From contig OZ018409.1 of NCBI GenBank assembly GCA_963969595.1, forward strand, positions 1,366,501-1,430,500: a DNA stretch of 64,000 nt. Reading direction: 5' to 3'. Source of the stretch: Neckera pumila (lineage: Eukaryota > Streptophyta > Bryopsida > Hypnales > Neckeraceae). Of the stretch, positions 1 through 11,260 are shown one piece after another. The position numbers were made by a program, and so were the translations under genes. The notes below the pieces were generated by a model that was not told the origin of the DNA, did not search any database, and worked only from the letters and a program-made list of their open reading frames with translations. The number at the start of each line of letters is the position of its first letter. The first letter of the stretch is position 1.

Positions 1-110
1 ATGTCCAATATAATATGTCATACACAATACATCATACATTGTACATCATATACAATATACCATATATTATACATCATATATCATATACCATATATAATAC
101 GCCGTAAAAA
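1..110. repeat. degenerate AT-rich minisatellite
   Basis: Imperfect reiteration of units like TACATCATATA and ATACCATATAT over about 110 bases at the left edge of the window. It may continue outside. No coding potential. Confidence 0.6.
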
Positions 111-1082
111 TACATCATAATTGGCAAATTATGTCACATGGCTTCAAAAGTCACTTGATGTAGATTTATGGAGGGAAGAAGACGGGCTCTTTATACAAGT
201 GGAGTGGTAGAGGGGAAGACAAATTATATAAGACATTGAAAACACTGGATTTAAATTTTGGTGGAGCAGCACATAGACGTCTAGCAAGATGTTTTTTGTA
301 TGTCTCATAGGCTGCTCTGATGACGTCTCCATAGATGTTATACCAATTGTGACTATGTTTCTTAAAACATCTAGAAGTCTACAAAAACGTCCAAGAAAAC
401 ATCTCAACGTTTTATAAGATGTCTCTAGTGACATCTTCTACATCTACTTAGACATCTCTAATACAAGTGTAGAAAATGCAAAGAGACAGCCCCGCTATAT
501 CAACGTGGCATGCCACATCAACATAATTTTATGCCACGTCAACTAATTTACACGTGACATGCCACATCATATGCCACGTCATCTAATTTTCTCCCAAAGC
601 TGCCCAATGGCTGCTCGGTTCCTATTTTTTAAACTTGGTCAAACTTTTATCCAAGAATAAAGTAATTTCCATAGATTTATCCTCCGTGAAATATTTTCCT
701 TAAAATTGATATGGCAGTCTATGTTTTTGTGGATGGCTCGTCGGACATCAATGAGTCCTTAAAAATGTCACCAAAAATCTCGATCTCGATCGTAACACCA
801 ACTTGTTTTCATTCAAATTTGCCGCAGTCATCTGGAACATCCTCGGAAATCTTCTGAAATTGCAATCCTTCTCTTTAACATCTTGATGTCTCCACGGACA
901 TAGTATGTTTGTCCTTGGACATCACATGTTTTTGCTCTGACATAAAAAAAAATAGGTTTCTTATAGTGTGATCATTTTGTTTGATTGTAAGTGAAATCCA
1001 TAGTTTTGACTCTTTTCCTCAATTCTCAAGGTATTTGATTGCATGTCATTGCAAATCAAATTGTTGATTCATTGCATTTATC
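111..1082. other. intergenic, repeat-derived
   Basis: No convincing gene. Positions about 190-215 (GCTCTTTATACAAGTG followed by GGTGGTAG-like sequence) resemble the outer end of the fold-back repeats seen later at 39.9 and 44.8 kb. Between 510 and 582 the unit ATGCCACRTCA occurs four times in about 72 bases; it contains ACGT-type cores but is more likely transposon subterminal sequence than a promoter. Confidence 0.5.
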
Positions 1083-2016
1083 TTAACCCCTAAAGGACCA
1101 ACATGCATTTTTGGGCTATATAGAATTTTTAAGCAGGTATGTACGACTAGAGATTTCCATATTTTTGGCTGAAATTTTAATAGAAGGTGGGGGCAAGGAA
1201 TATCTTTCATATGCACCAAATTTCATGACATTTGGAAATACGAGTCAAAAGTTATGGCCTAATATGTTATTTTTTTTTCGTAACTAGGCAATCCGAGCAA
1301 ATAAAAAAAGGTCACTTTTTTTGAAAACAAAAATTTGAAATTGGTTTTATGGAGTTATATATACGTAAAAGGCTTTGAATCATCCCATTTTGATCAATGA
1401 GTCAAAAGTTATGAAGTTTTTTAGTTTGTGGGCAGTCATGGATTTTGTACACTAAAATAAACTTTGAAGTCCTTTATCTTACTCAATTTTCAATATTTTT
1501 TGAAAAAAAAAAAATCCAAGGATGTAGATTATTTATTACAACATTGCCACCATTGAGATTAGCATTTTTCAGTTCTATAATTAAATTCTTGACAATTTTG
1601 TATTTTGAATCATTCTCTACTACTATCTACTTACTATTTTTTTCCTATATGTTGTACAGTTTCAAATGAAGTGAAAATTTTCAAGCATGTAGCCAATTTG
1701 TCTAGGAAAAAGAATCCAAAGAAGCACCATTATTGCAGAAATTTTTTCATTAGAAAGTGAGCTTCTGAAGTGATGCTGCCCTGTTTTTTGCAGTTCCAAA
1801 AAAATGGTTTTAGTAACTTTGAATGCTTATATCTTGCAATCCAAGCGGTGGAAATTCCTGAAATTGTTAACATATGTTCTCAAGTCACCATACTACAAGA
1901 TCCTACGGTTACATGTGCCAAAAAAAGTTTTTTTTTCAAAATTGGATACTTATACTAAAAATGGCAATTTTTTAGCGTTTTCAGTGAGAACATAGTCATG
2001 GAACTTTAGGGGTTAA
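1083..2016. mobile_element. TTAA-flanked nonautonomous DNA transposon, subfamily A
   Basis: Starts TTAA-CCCCTAAAGGACC and ends CTTTAGGGG-TTAA, so an inverted repeat lies inside a TTAA direct repeat. It is 934 bp with no long reading frame. The whole body is repeated at 31737-32664 and, inverted, at 50657-52138 and 60856-61757. The TTAA target with a CCC-starting end is what piggyBac-type elements show; Sola3-type elements also use TTAA. The superfamily is inferred from the ends only. Confidence 0.75.
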
Positions 2017-2304
2017 TGATGGTTGATCCTTCTAGGCTTAGCTTCTTGGATATGTTTGGTGGTGAGAACTTCCATGCTTGGAAGCTTCAAATGTCCTTTC
2101 TTTTGAAAAGAGAAGGATATTGGACATTGGTGAAGAATCAAATCCATTTCTGAATTGTGCTGCAAATGCACCCAGAAATATCCAAGAAGCGGTGTCTCAT
2201 TGCCCTTGTATTCTTGCCATTTTTTGCATTGTATTTCCTAGAATATATAGAAATATTAATGCTTGCATGTTGGACATGAGTCTGCCAAGGACAAGGGTAG
2301 GGTA

Positions 2305-2713
2305 AGGTAGGATGCTCTAGAAGAGACCATTTAAGTGATGGTCTGCCTTTTTGTAGGTTTGCTTGAATAGAAATATTTTTCACTCATTTTTCAGAGAAAG
2401 AAAAATGGATGCCAAACGTAACACAAGGGATTTCATATTTTGGAAGCATTTTTGAATTAGTTACGAATTTCCTAAGATTTCTGTTGTGGGTACCTGCTTG
2501 TAACCCTAGGTCTCCCAAAATGTGTCTACTTACAACTTCTAAAGTGATTTGAGGAAATCAAAGCCAATGATTGGCTCTTGCAATAAAAAAACACTTTTTT
2601 TATGGATTCAATCAATGCCTAAAGTGGTCCATTTAAAGACCACCTCAAATCCGTTTTGTACTATTTTATAGAGTCAATTTGAAGAAGCCGGTCGCATTTA
2701 GAGCATACTACCT
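2305..2713. mobile_element. TA-flanked MITE (pogo/mariner-like), copy 1
   Basis: A 409-bp element bounded by TA dinucleotides. The left end is AGGTAGGATGCTCTAGAA and the right end reads AGAGCATACTACCT, an imperfect inverted repeat. The interior is repeated at 4526-4923. Noncoding. Confidence 0.65.
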
Positions 2714-2811
2714 TAATGCATCTCTTGCAACAAATTATATAATTTCATTTGCAATATAGGAATTTATAACATTCTTGAATTGAAGAATGCATGAGTGCAT
2801 GACTCTTATTA

Positions 2812-3155
2812 GAGCATCTCTTGCACCCCTCCAAAGAACTCCTCCCCTTTAATTTTTGGATGATAAGCAATCAATTCTAGTGTATTTCACAGTATATTTT
2901 CACTTTCCCCTTCAAATAAGGCCATATTTAAAAGGGTCACTAACCCCTCTATACGCTATATACTCTCTTGGAATTAACAAGTCGTCATAATAAATGATAG
3001 CTTACTTATTGCTTTTGCAAGTTATGTGATTTGTGATTAGCTGGAAGTATATTTTAGGAAGTTGCACTATTGGGGATACAAGTGACCATCCCCTCTACAT
3101 TAGATGGATCTGGATTGAAGGAGCCTAACTATTTGGAGGGGTGCAGGAGATGCTC
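2812..3155. mobile_element. TTA-flanked MITE (PIF/Harbinger-like)
   Basis: A 344-bp element with near-perfect inverted ends, GAGCATCTCTTGCACCCCTC on the left and the complement with one change on the right, each flanked by TTA. A TTA/TAA target with ends of the GAGCATCTCC type is typical of plant PIF/Harbinger MITEs. Noncoding. Confidence 0.75.
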
Positions 3156-3373
3156 TTAGTTTCTACACATATCTGACAGATGGGTCTTAAATTTCTTAAA
3201 TCGAAGGTCATCCTTGATTGACTAGGCTGCAAGAATATCCATGTGCAGAGACCCAAGCCTTACCATTTGAGAATTGAGAATGTGACTCAAATACCCGATT
3301 GAAGAATACATCCCCAAAGGGTGAGGTGTCTAAATGTATCACTTGATGAGATGCCCTTATTGTGTACATCTCT

Positions 3374-4190
3374 TTAACCCCTAACTACCTAAGTGACCAA
3401 ATATGGTTGCTCCAAAATTTCAGGCTCATTTGGGTACGAGCAGTTAAATTCCTTTGACTAGTTAAAATTTTTTTACGGACATTTGAAGGTTAACTATAGG
3501 AAACTTTTATTATTCACTAAAAAAGGTAAATATTTGATTTTTGAGAGGTCCTCAAAAGCATATATGTATCATTGAGGAAGAGTAAAGCTTACAAATTTTG
3601 TTTGATTTCTTGGCTTTAAGCAAAGCTTGCCAATTTTACTTGAATTGAGATCTGAAAAGTTCTACTTATTCATTTGCTTTGAAAATGGTCCCAATGGAAA
3701 GATTAAAGTGTTTTCATGATTTTCACTGTTGAAAATTTAAACATGCAAGTGTTGATTTGGAGTTGTTTGCGATTTCTACTTATAAATAAATTGCACTTCA
3801 ACAATTGCAAGGTGGATTGTGTAATGAATTTGATAGCTTTTCATGTAAAATTAAGTTTTTTGAAAGTGTATTTTAGTATGCTAACATAATTTGTAGTTGT
3901 TCATGTCACCTCCAATCCCCAAAAATATTTATATGCAAATTTCTCAAACACTGTGGGGAGGGGCAGCATACTAAAAATAGAAAATATACATTTCTCTTGT
4001 TATGATCTCACAACTCCTATGCAATTTTGCACTCAAAATTAGTGTATATACTAATAATTTAGCTCTTTAAACATTTGTAAGGTTAGATTTTGAAAAAAAA
4101 ACAATTTGCATCATCAGGGATAACTATAAGTCCATGCTCTTTTTTCATAGGAAGAACACACTTGAAAAGGCTTAGGCACTTAGGGGTTAA
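3374..4190. mobile_element. TTAA-flanked element, divergent subfamily
   Basis: Begins TTAA-CCCCTAACTACCTAAG and ends CTTAGGCACTTAGGGG-TTAA. It is 817 bp, has no coding frame, and its interior is not obviously shared with subfamilies A or G. Confidence 0.65.
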
Positions 4191-4525
4191 TTAGTATGCA
4201 TCTCTTCTTAAAGAAAAGGTTATGTAGCATTTGCATCCAAAAATGACTCTTTGTAACTTTTGTATATGGTATTCAAATGATGTGTTTCTTTGGTGCATTG
4301 GAATCTCCTATCACTTGCCAATGAGAGAAAATAGAAATTTCTGCATTCTAATAATAAGAATGGTTTGCAGTAGAAAAGATGACGGGTATTAGTGTCCCTA
4401 CTTTAAATCGAGGTTTTTGAGCAATTTGAATGAAAGTTGACAATAATAAATTCTCTTACAAAATTTCAATGACATTTGACATTGTATGAATATCATAATG
4501 GAAGAATGTAAATGGTCAATGAATA

Positions 4526-4923
4526 AGGTAGGATGCTCTGAAAGCGACCATTTAAGGATTAGTCTGCTTTTTTTTGTAGGTTTGCATGAACAAAAATATT
4601 TTTCACTCATTTTTCAGAGAAAGACAATGGATGCCAAACGTAACACAAGGAGTTTCATGTTTTTTGAAGCATTTTTGAATTAGTTATGAACTTACAAAGC
4701 TCAATGTTGTAGGTACCTATTTGTGACCCTAGCTAGATCTCCCAAAATGCATCCACTTACAACTTCTAAAGTGATTTGAGGAAATCAAGGCCAATGATTG
4801 GCTCTTGCAATAAAGAATACTTTTCTTATGGATTCAATCAATTCCTAAAGTGGTCCATTTAAAGACCACCTCAAATCCATTATGTACCATTTTATAGAGT
4901 CAATTTAAAGAAGCAGACTACCT
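4526..4923. mobile_element. TA-flanked MITE (pogo/mariner-like), copy 2
   Basis: Second copy of the 2305-2713 element, same orientation, about 398 bp, flanked by TA. It starts AGGTAGGATGCTCTGAAA and ends CAGACTACCT. The right end has lost about ten bases relative to copy 1. Confidence 0.65.
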
Positions 4924-5220
4924 TATACAAACTTTGCAATTGCAATGCTTACAATATACAATGTGTTTGTTATATTTAAATTTTTATTCTCATATTTCAA
5001 TTTCCAACAAAACATGCTCATATGTTGCATATAATTGGCAATTGAAAGAAGATATCTCTACTATGTGTACCATAGTTTCAATTTTAAACCATAGTGGAAA
5101 AAGGTAGGGCTAGATTTCACCTAGGCTTGCGATTTTTTTCCATTGAATAGGAACAAATGGGGAATAAATTAAAAATTTGCTCTTATTTTGAAGTGCTAAA
5201 ATTTAAAATTTGTGCCCTTC

Positions 5221-5802
5221 TTGAACCCCTAAAGGACTAGGGTGGGTGGGTGAGTATAGCATTTGTTTTCTTGATTTGATCATTTGTGTGAGATAATTGT
5301 GATGATCGCCACCATTGAAATGAAAGACTTAAATAACTTTCCTATGAAAAAAGATCAACAAAATCACATAGTTTTTGAGAAAATACCATTATTGACAAGA
5401 GTGATGAAAGAGGCTAGTTGGTTAGGGTATACTTTGAACATATGCTAAAATCAAAATAATGAAATTGGAATGTTAAAAGGTGCTCCAAAAACTCTAATTT
5501 TTTTCCAAGGATACATATCATCATGGTTTTGATGTGTAATTTTTTAGATCATGTTGAACTGCGGAAAAAAGATATGAATATTTGAAGTGATGGTCTAGAG
5601 TGCCTTGAATTTTTTCTTTCAAAATTCACCAAAATTGCACAATCAATTGCTATTTTATGATCAAATTACATTGACAGATTTAGTAGAAAAATTGTTCAAG
5701 ATCTTTTTGTTGTTCACAAACCGTTAGTGAGATGCACATGTCAAATTTTTGCAAATGTAGTTGCAGAAGCCACTTGGTGGCCTTTTGGCCTTTAGGAGTT
5801 AA
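5221..5802. mobile_element. TTAA-type element, decayed
   Basis: The left end TTGA-ACCCCTAAAGGACTAG and right end GGCCTTTAGGAG-TTAA match the family ends with single changes. It is 582 bp and noncoding. Confidence 0.55.
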
Positions 5803-6852
5803 CTACTTGAGAAGTATATTCACTAGGAAAAAGAGCCATTGTCCCTTGCTTTGATGAAAGTATGTTTGTACACTTGAAATTGACAATATCTTTCGTACTC
5901 TTTCATTTGTACTGGCTTAATCATTCATTTATAACATGCTAGAGTAATTGGGATCATTCACCCTTGGGAAGGGGGCTAGGGCTTGGTCTCATGGTCTTTT
6001 CATCTTAGAAGTAAAAGGAGAACTTGTTATTTACCACTAGTGATGAAATCATATTTTAAAAAAAGAGACACTGAAGTAGAGTGGAGAAGTTATGGAATAC
6101 AAAATTGACTACTTCAAAATAAGGATATTTTTTTGCACATACATACCAATTTAGTTGATGCGTCCCCTCTCCAAGTGTATTGTTGTGATGCTTTGAAAGA
6201 TTGCTAAGATTGTGGTAATGGATGGATATTTTTTTGCACATACATATCAATTTAGTGAACACATGTGGTTTAGCATGTATTCACGCTTTACCAATTTAGT
6301 TTCAACAAACTTTGAAAAATCTTTTTTGTCGGAATGTCTTGATTCTACTTGCAAGTGGCTTTCCTTCAATTTCTCAATCTTTGAGAAATATGTGAGTTGA
6401 AAAATAGATTCTCCAAGGTACCTACACTAAATAGTGAAATTGATTTGCCTTAACAATTAGGTTATCTTTGTTAGAGAAGTCACCTCATAACTCACTGCTT
6501 GTCCAAATGGAAGCACATGCCATTAACCTGAGCCATAAACAACTGCACCAATCCAAGCAATACATATGGTTCTTACATTATTGCATCCTTATATAGTAAC
6601 TGTACATAGTTATATAGTGTAGAATGTCAAGAAATTAGTGTGGGGCAACCTAATTTTACTATTTAGTTAGTAGAGATACCAAACTACTTAGGCATGTGTA
6701 CCTCACATTTAAAATGAGTTTTCTTGCGGGCCAATTGACCTCATTCATGATCTAAATTTAAACTCCACCCATAATATATTATTTTGATTGTATTCCTCAC
6801 AGACAGGCTTAGGGGCACCAATGACGTTCCTCTCTCTGGCAATAGGGCCTTA
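5803..6852. other. intergenic repeat patchwork
   Basis: No gene recognised. The phrase GGATATTTTTTTGCACATAC occurs at about 6123 and again at about 6226. The stretch 6163-6225 (AAGTGTATTG, TTGCTAAGATTG) reappears at 45632-45695. CTACACTAAATA at about 6424 and GGGGCAACCTAATTTTAC near 6645 match, in part, sequence at 10229-10310, so a dispersed repeat is present at both places. Confidence 0.5.
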
Positions 6853-7239
6853 GAGCATCTCCACAGCTAGAGACAGGAAAGCTCGCACTTGGCGTGCCAA
6901 TTGATTGAGCCCGGACCTTGTGTCTTCTATGTGTCCCATGGCAATATGGGCTACTAATACGGAAAACAAGGTCTACACAAACTCCAAAGTGCCACCTAAT
7001 GAATGTCGACCCGGGAAAGACATTCATTAATCAAAAGGTATCTCGAAACTTGAAAACAAAGATAAAATAGCCCATACCGAGCTGCAAGCAAGGCTCTTCA
7101 TTTGGCTGGGTGTTCAACAAATTTGGCTGTGCTCGGTCATTTTTTGACCCTAGTCGTACGTATTGTGGGGCACACATTATGGCTGGGTACGACCATTCTC
7201 CTAGTTTGAGCCACTTGCTGAGTTGCCATGGGCATGCTC
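6853..7239. mobile_element. TTA-flanked MITE-like element
   Basis: A 387-bp segment starting GAGCATCTCCACAGC and ending GCCATGGGCATGCTC, each end flanked by TTA. The inverted match is short (about seven bases) and weaker further in, so this call is less secure than the one at 2812-3155. Confidence 0.45.
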
Positions 7240-8395
7240 TTACTCATCCTAAGTTATGCCCCCCCCATTCATTTGCAAATTGGGTCCATCGATTTTGCAA
7301 ATTAGGTTAAAATTAAAAAAAAGAAAAAGAAAAGTTTGTAGTGAAACGACCATTTGTACCTTTTATCCTAGACTATATGCTGCCATGTCATACATCAAGC
7401 AATTTAAACAAAGCCTAGCTTGTCACTAGTTGCTTGCTTCTCTTGGTCTATAAATGATAAGAGGTGCCTATCGAAGAGAAGGATGTTCATTTGGGATGTT
7501 GGGAACAACTGTTTTTTTTGGGCACCATGGGGCCAATTGCACCATTTCAAAATAAATATCTACTTTTTTGCCAAATAAAAGTAATCATTTTTTGCCAAAA
7601 ATTTACCATTTAAAAAAAATGTGGATGAAGTCACCAAATTTGGATGAAAAAGTGTATGAATATGATTGAAAAGTGTTTTTTGTCCAAAAGATGGATGAAC
7701 GTGGAATCACCAAATTTTAAGTGATTGCCATCCTAGCACTTTTTCAAAAATAAAAAAAAAAAGGTTGGTTGGGAACGTCCTTGAAACTGAATTCAATATC
7801 TCCCAACTTTGGGGCTTTGCAATTGGTTGTTGGGTACTCATATGACTTCTCTCCTACACTAGGGCAATTAGTTTTGTGTGAAAGTAATAGTAGTACGGGA
7901 AATGGAGACTTTCTATAGAGGCTATTCTCTAGAAATGAAATACCTACTTCTCATGTCGCTCTTGTTGTCCTATGGATTTTGATGTGGATCTTTTAGTAAG
8001 TAAAAAATATTATTGTCAAGTGGTTCCATTACAAAGGTGGAGTTCTTTTTGGTTTCTGTTAATTTTTCTATAAATATAATGTTGTAATCTTTGTGTAAAG
8101 AGAGCATCTTCTACACCCAATTTATTTTATAACATTATCTAGCAAGTCGCAACGTTTTCTGTGACGCTTAAATAGAAGCTATTCTACTATTGTCAAACTC
8201 TAAACCTTCAGCAAATAGAAACCGGCACCATACACTTGCATTACTTGCATATTCGCAAAAGTCATTCAATTTGAAAGAATGACCTCCTAAAGATCTAAGA
8301 AGTCCAAGGTATATCTCATGTTTTTCCAGTACTTTTGAATGCATCATGCGAGGATTGACATTCTTGGATTCAACTTTACATTAATACTCCCTTTG
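7240..8395. other. intergenic, no feature seen
   Basis: AT-rich with A and T homopolymers. No reading frame with family resemblance, no RNA gene and no clear repeat ends were seen. Confidence 0.5.
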
Positions 8396-9029
8396 TCCCA
8401 AAATGATCTCCGGTTGGCTTGTCCCAAAATGATCTTCTTGAATTGACGTGGGAGGAAGTCTTTGCGTTTGACAAACTATTGACAAATTGTGGAATAAATA
8501 GTGGGAGATCATGATGGCTACATAGAAATCCCTCCCTCAAATAGGGTGCTCATGGTTGAACCATTCCTTCTTGGATTACAACCCTGGCCCTCCAATCATA
8601 TTCTGTGCATGAGAACCGTAATTGAAGGTTGGACTTTTTCTAAATACTTACCTTCCAAGCAGAACTTGGATACAAAATATACTCACACTATTGACGGAAT
8701 TTCCGGTAGCTACTAGACATTCTTGTTGACTTCATTTGCATCCCCGTGGGAACTTGAACAGACAAAGCGAGAAGAAACTACGACGATCCAAACAACGCAG
8801 GAACCAAGCCAACGATTGGCTAGCGGTGCTTCTTAAAATTTGCTAGAATATCCCACTCTTTAGCATCTCAAAACTGCATTTTAGTAACTAATTTATATGT
8901 GGAATTTCTAGGACTAGAAGAGTGCATCTAATTCCACTTATATATCAATTTTTTTTGAAAAAATGTTATTTTCAACCTTAATTCGGAGCATTTTGTGTAA
9001 TAGGGAAGATCATTTTGGGACGGAGGGAG
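8396..9029. mobile_element. Stowaway-type (Tc1/mariner) MITE
   Basis: The left end is CTCCCTTTGTCCCAAAATGA; the right end is the complement of CTCCCTCCGTCCCAAAATGA. Both are flanked by TA. These are the classic plant Stowaway ends. At 634 bp it is long for a Stowaway MITE. The phrase TTGTCCCAAAATGATCT is repeated internally just after the left end (8420-8436). Noncoding. Confidence 0.85.
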
Positions 9030-9779
9030 TATAAGTTTAGACCGACACTTGTAATATTCTCCAACTGGAAAGAAGTTTGCCCTCCTCCAGATGACCTTTC
9101 TACTCTCAAATTGCAGTGGTCATGAAAATCTTGTGGCTTCTTTTTTATAAAGTTCAGTTATGGTGGTATGGGTCTGAAGTACACTTGTAGAGTACAGGAT
9201 CGTAAAGTTTACGATTTTTTTTCGGACAAGTGTCGCCAGAAGCCTTCAAACCACTGGAGCAAATCTGGAGGGAGGGCGTCCGACAGGCTGAAACAGTCTG
9301 ACAAGTGCGAAATTTCGCCCAAAAAAAACACGCTGTTGTAAACCCCTTGAAAGGGCCCTGGCTTGACAGATGTTCCTCTGCCCCAAGGTTCGGTTGGTCT
9401 TCTTCTGAGAAACTGCCCACCGTTGTTCCGTCAGAGGGAATTACCAATTAAGTTATCCTTCACTTTTAGTTGTCAGTGTCAGTGTGATTGCCTCGTTCAG
9501 TTCAGTTGTTTAGTAGTTACGAATTATTAAAAATCCAAGGCCATTGGCTGGCGTACATCCTTTGGGCTCACGGGATCAAAGAAGGACTGACCTCTCTGAG
9601 ACCCATTCCATTCTACAGTCCTCAGAGAAGATTCCCAGAGCATACAGGACAAACAATGTGTTTGGTATGGCGGAAATGGCGGCCATTCAATGGAAAGTCC
9701 ATGTGGTTCAAAATAAAAAATAAAAAATAAAAAATGGAAAATGGCTGCCATGACTTTTTTTCTCTCACCACTATACTTA
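9030..9779. other. intergenic, moderately GC-rich
   Basis: Composition is closer to genic DNA than the flanks, but no reading frame on either strand resembles a known family and no splice-linked exons were found. It could be an old gene remnant or upstream sequence. Confidence 0.4.
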
Positions 9780-10222
9780 AGGTAAAGCAGCCCATTGTGG
9801 TCAGAATTAAGAGTCTGCCATCATCCCATCACCGAATTTTTTCAATTTTTTTCCCATGTAAAGACAAGTATGAGAATTTGTGAAGGTAATTGAAATCATA
9901 ATTTTCAGACAGAGTAAGAATTAGCTATGAATTTCTCAAGTGTTTAGCCCAAAGAAGTCGGCAAACTACCCCAAAACCAACTGCAAGTGTATCCACAATG
10001 CTCACCTACCTCTTCTAAAGGAGACAATTTTTTTTTTATATGTAGATGGCCATAAAAAGTCACTTCCTACAATGACTTACATTGAAATTACTGCATGTTC
10101 CTAATAAGGTCACTAATTACTCCATTGAAGTTAGATGAGGTATTGATTGTGGTCAAAAAAAGCACAATGGGGTCATCATGTGTCTCCCATGGGTCATTTG
10201 ACCACAATGGGCTGCTTTACCT
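9780..10222. mobile_element. pogo-type MITE with perfect 24-bp ends
   Basis: A 443-bp element flanked by TA. The first 24 bases, starting AGGTAAAGCAGCCCATTGTG, are exactly complementary to the last 24. The ends closely match those of the pogo-like transposon at 56674-60635 (shared core CCCATTGYGGTCA and the AGGT start). Perfect ends suggest recent movement. The interior is noncoding. Confidence 0.85.
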
Positions 10223-11095
10223 TATATACTACACTAAATAATGAAATCAGGTTGCCCCACAAAATTAGGTTGCCCTATACTAATTTCATGACATTTGATA
10301 CTATATAAATATTTACTATTACTAGACAAGGATGCACTACTTTTGAAGTAGGTATTGGGGCCAAGGATTTGCCACATTTTTTTTAATACAGGAAACCATA
10401 TAATCCAAATGGATAGAATACAGTAAATGCTACAAATTCATTATATATATATATTTGATTGGTTTTAAGATTCCAATGATTTTTAAGATAATAAGATATA
10501 CGGAGTATTTCCCATCCTGCATTTGATCGCCACAAGCTGGCGATCTGTGAAAATCCAAACAACTGGACGGGTCACCCGCTGAGTCCTGGTCCAAAAAATC
10601 ACGGTTCCAACTTCCCATGCCGCCTCGTCGTCCTGAGCCTGAGCTTCTGAGGACCGACAACCACCAGCTCCGTCCCATTCTGCCCACGCTATTCACCTTT
10701 CGCCCGATCAACAAAAAAAATCCCACCACGCTTCGCCAATCGCACCAGTTCCCCATGATCCCCAATCTCACATGCGTCAAACTGCAAATAAAACACTTAT
10801 AATCCCAAAATTAAAATCACAACGAAATCCATTCCAGCAGGAGCATCGTTGATCATTCCATCGGTTGCAGGCAGCGGCAGCGATGGTGGTAGACTGGTAG
10901 TGGATCGAGCGGAGGGATTGAAAACTCGTGGACCCACGCGGGGATGAAAGCTCACTCAGAAACAACCGACTGACGGACGGAGTGCTCCTTCACTTCAGTT
11001 GCAGTTAACGTATGTGCTCGTCATCTGCAGCTCTTGCTCAAATGTGAAGTCTTTGGATTTATTGTTGCCAACAAAGTACTTGAATTCCATTCCCA
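10223..11095. other. upstream region of the starch synthase gene
   Basis: AT-rich to about 10490, then GC-richer towards the gene. Holds ATATATATAT at about 10443 and the CACTAAATAATG/GGTTGCCCCAC dispersed repeat at 10229-10310. Likely contains the promoter, but no TATA box could be assigned. Confidence 0.4.
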
Positions 11096-11191
11096 GATGT
11101 GGGTTTCGATTGTAGACCACTTTGATTGTAATCCACTTTGATTGTAGCCCACTTTGGTTGAAGCCCACTTTGATTGTTGCCGGGTTTGATT
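11096..11191. repeat. 16-bp minisatellite before the starch synthase start
   Basis: Five consecutive 16-base units from 11112 (for example GTAGCCCACTTTGGTT), plus a partial unit before them. The period is exactly 16 and the later units are diverged. It ends about 70 bases before the ATG at 11261, so it lies in the promoter or 5' leader. Confidence 0.85.
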
Positions 11192-11260
11192 GTACTTTGC
11201 GCATTAGTCGAACTCCATCCCGTGTGATTGTCACGCATTGGTCGATTACTGCATCCCGCG

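Noticed and set aside
10430..10780. 116-codon frame on the - strand upstream of GBSS
   Set aside because: Low-complexity, Gly/Arg/Ser-rich. Probably open by chance in GC-richer promoter DNA.
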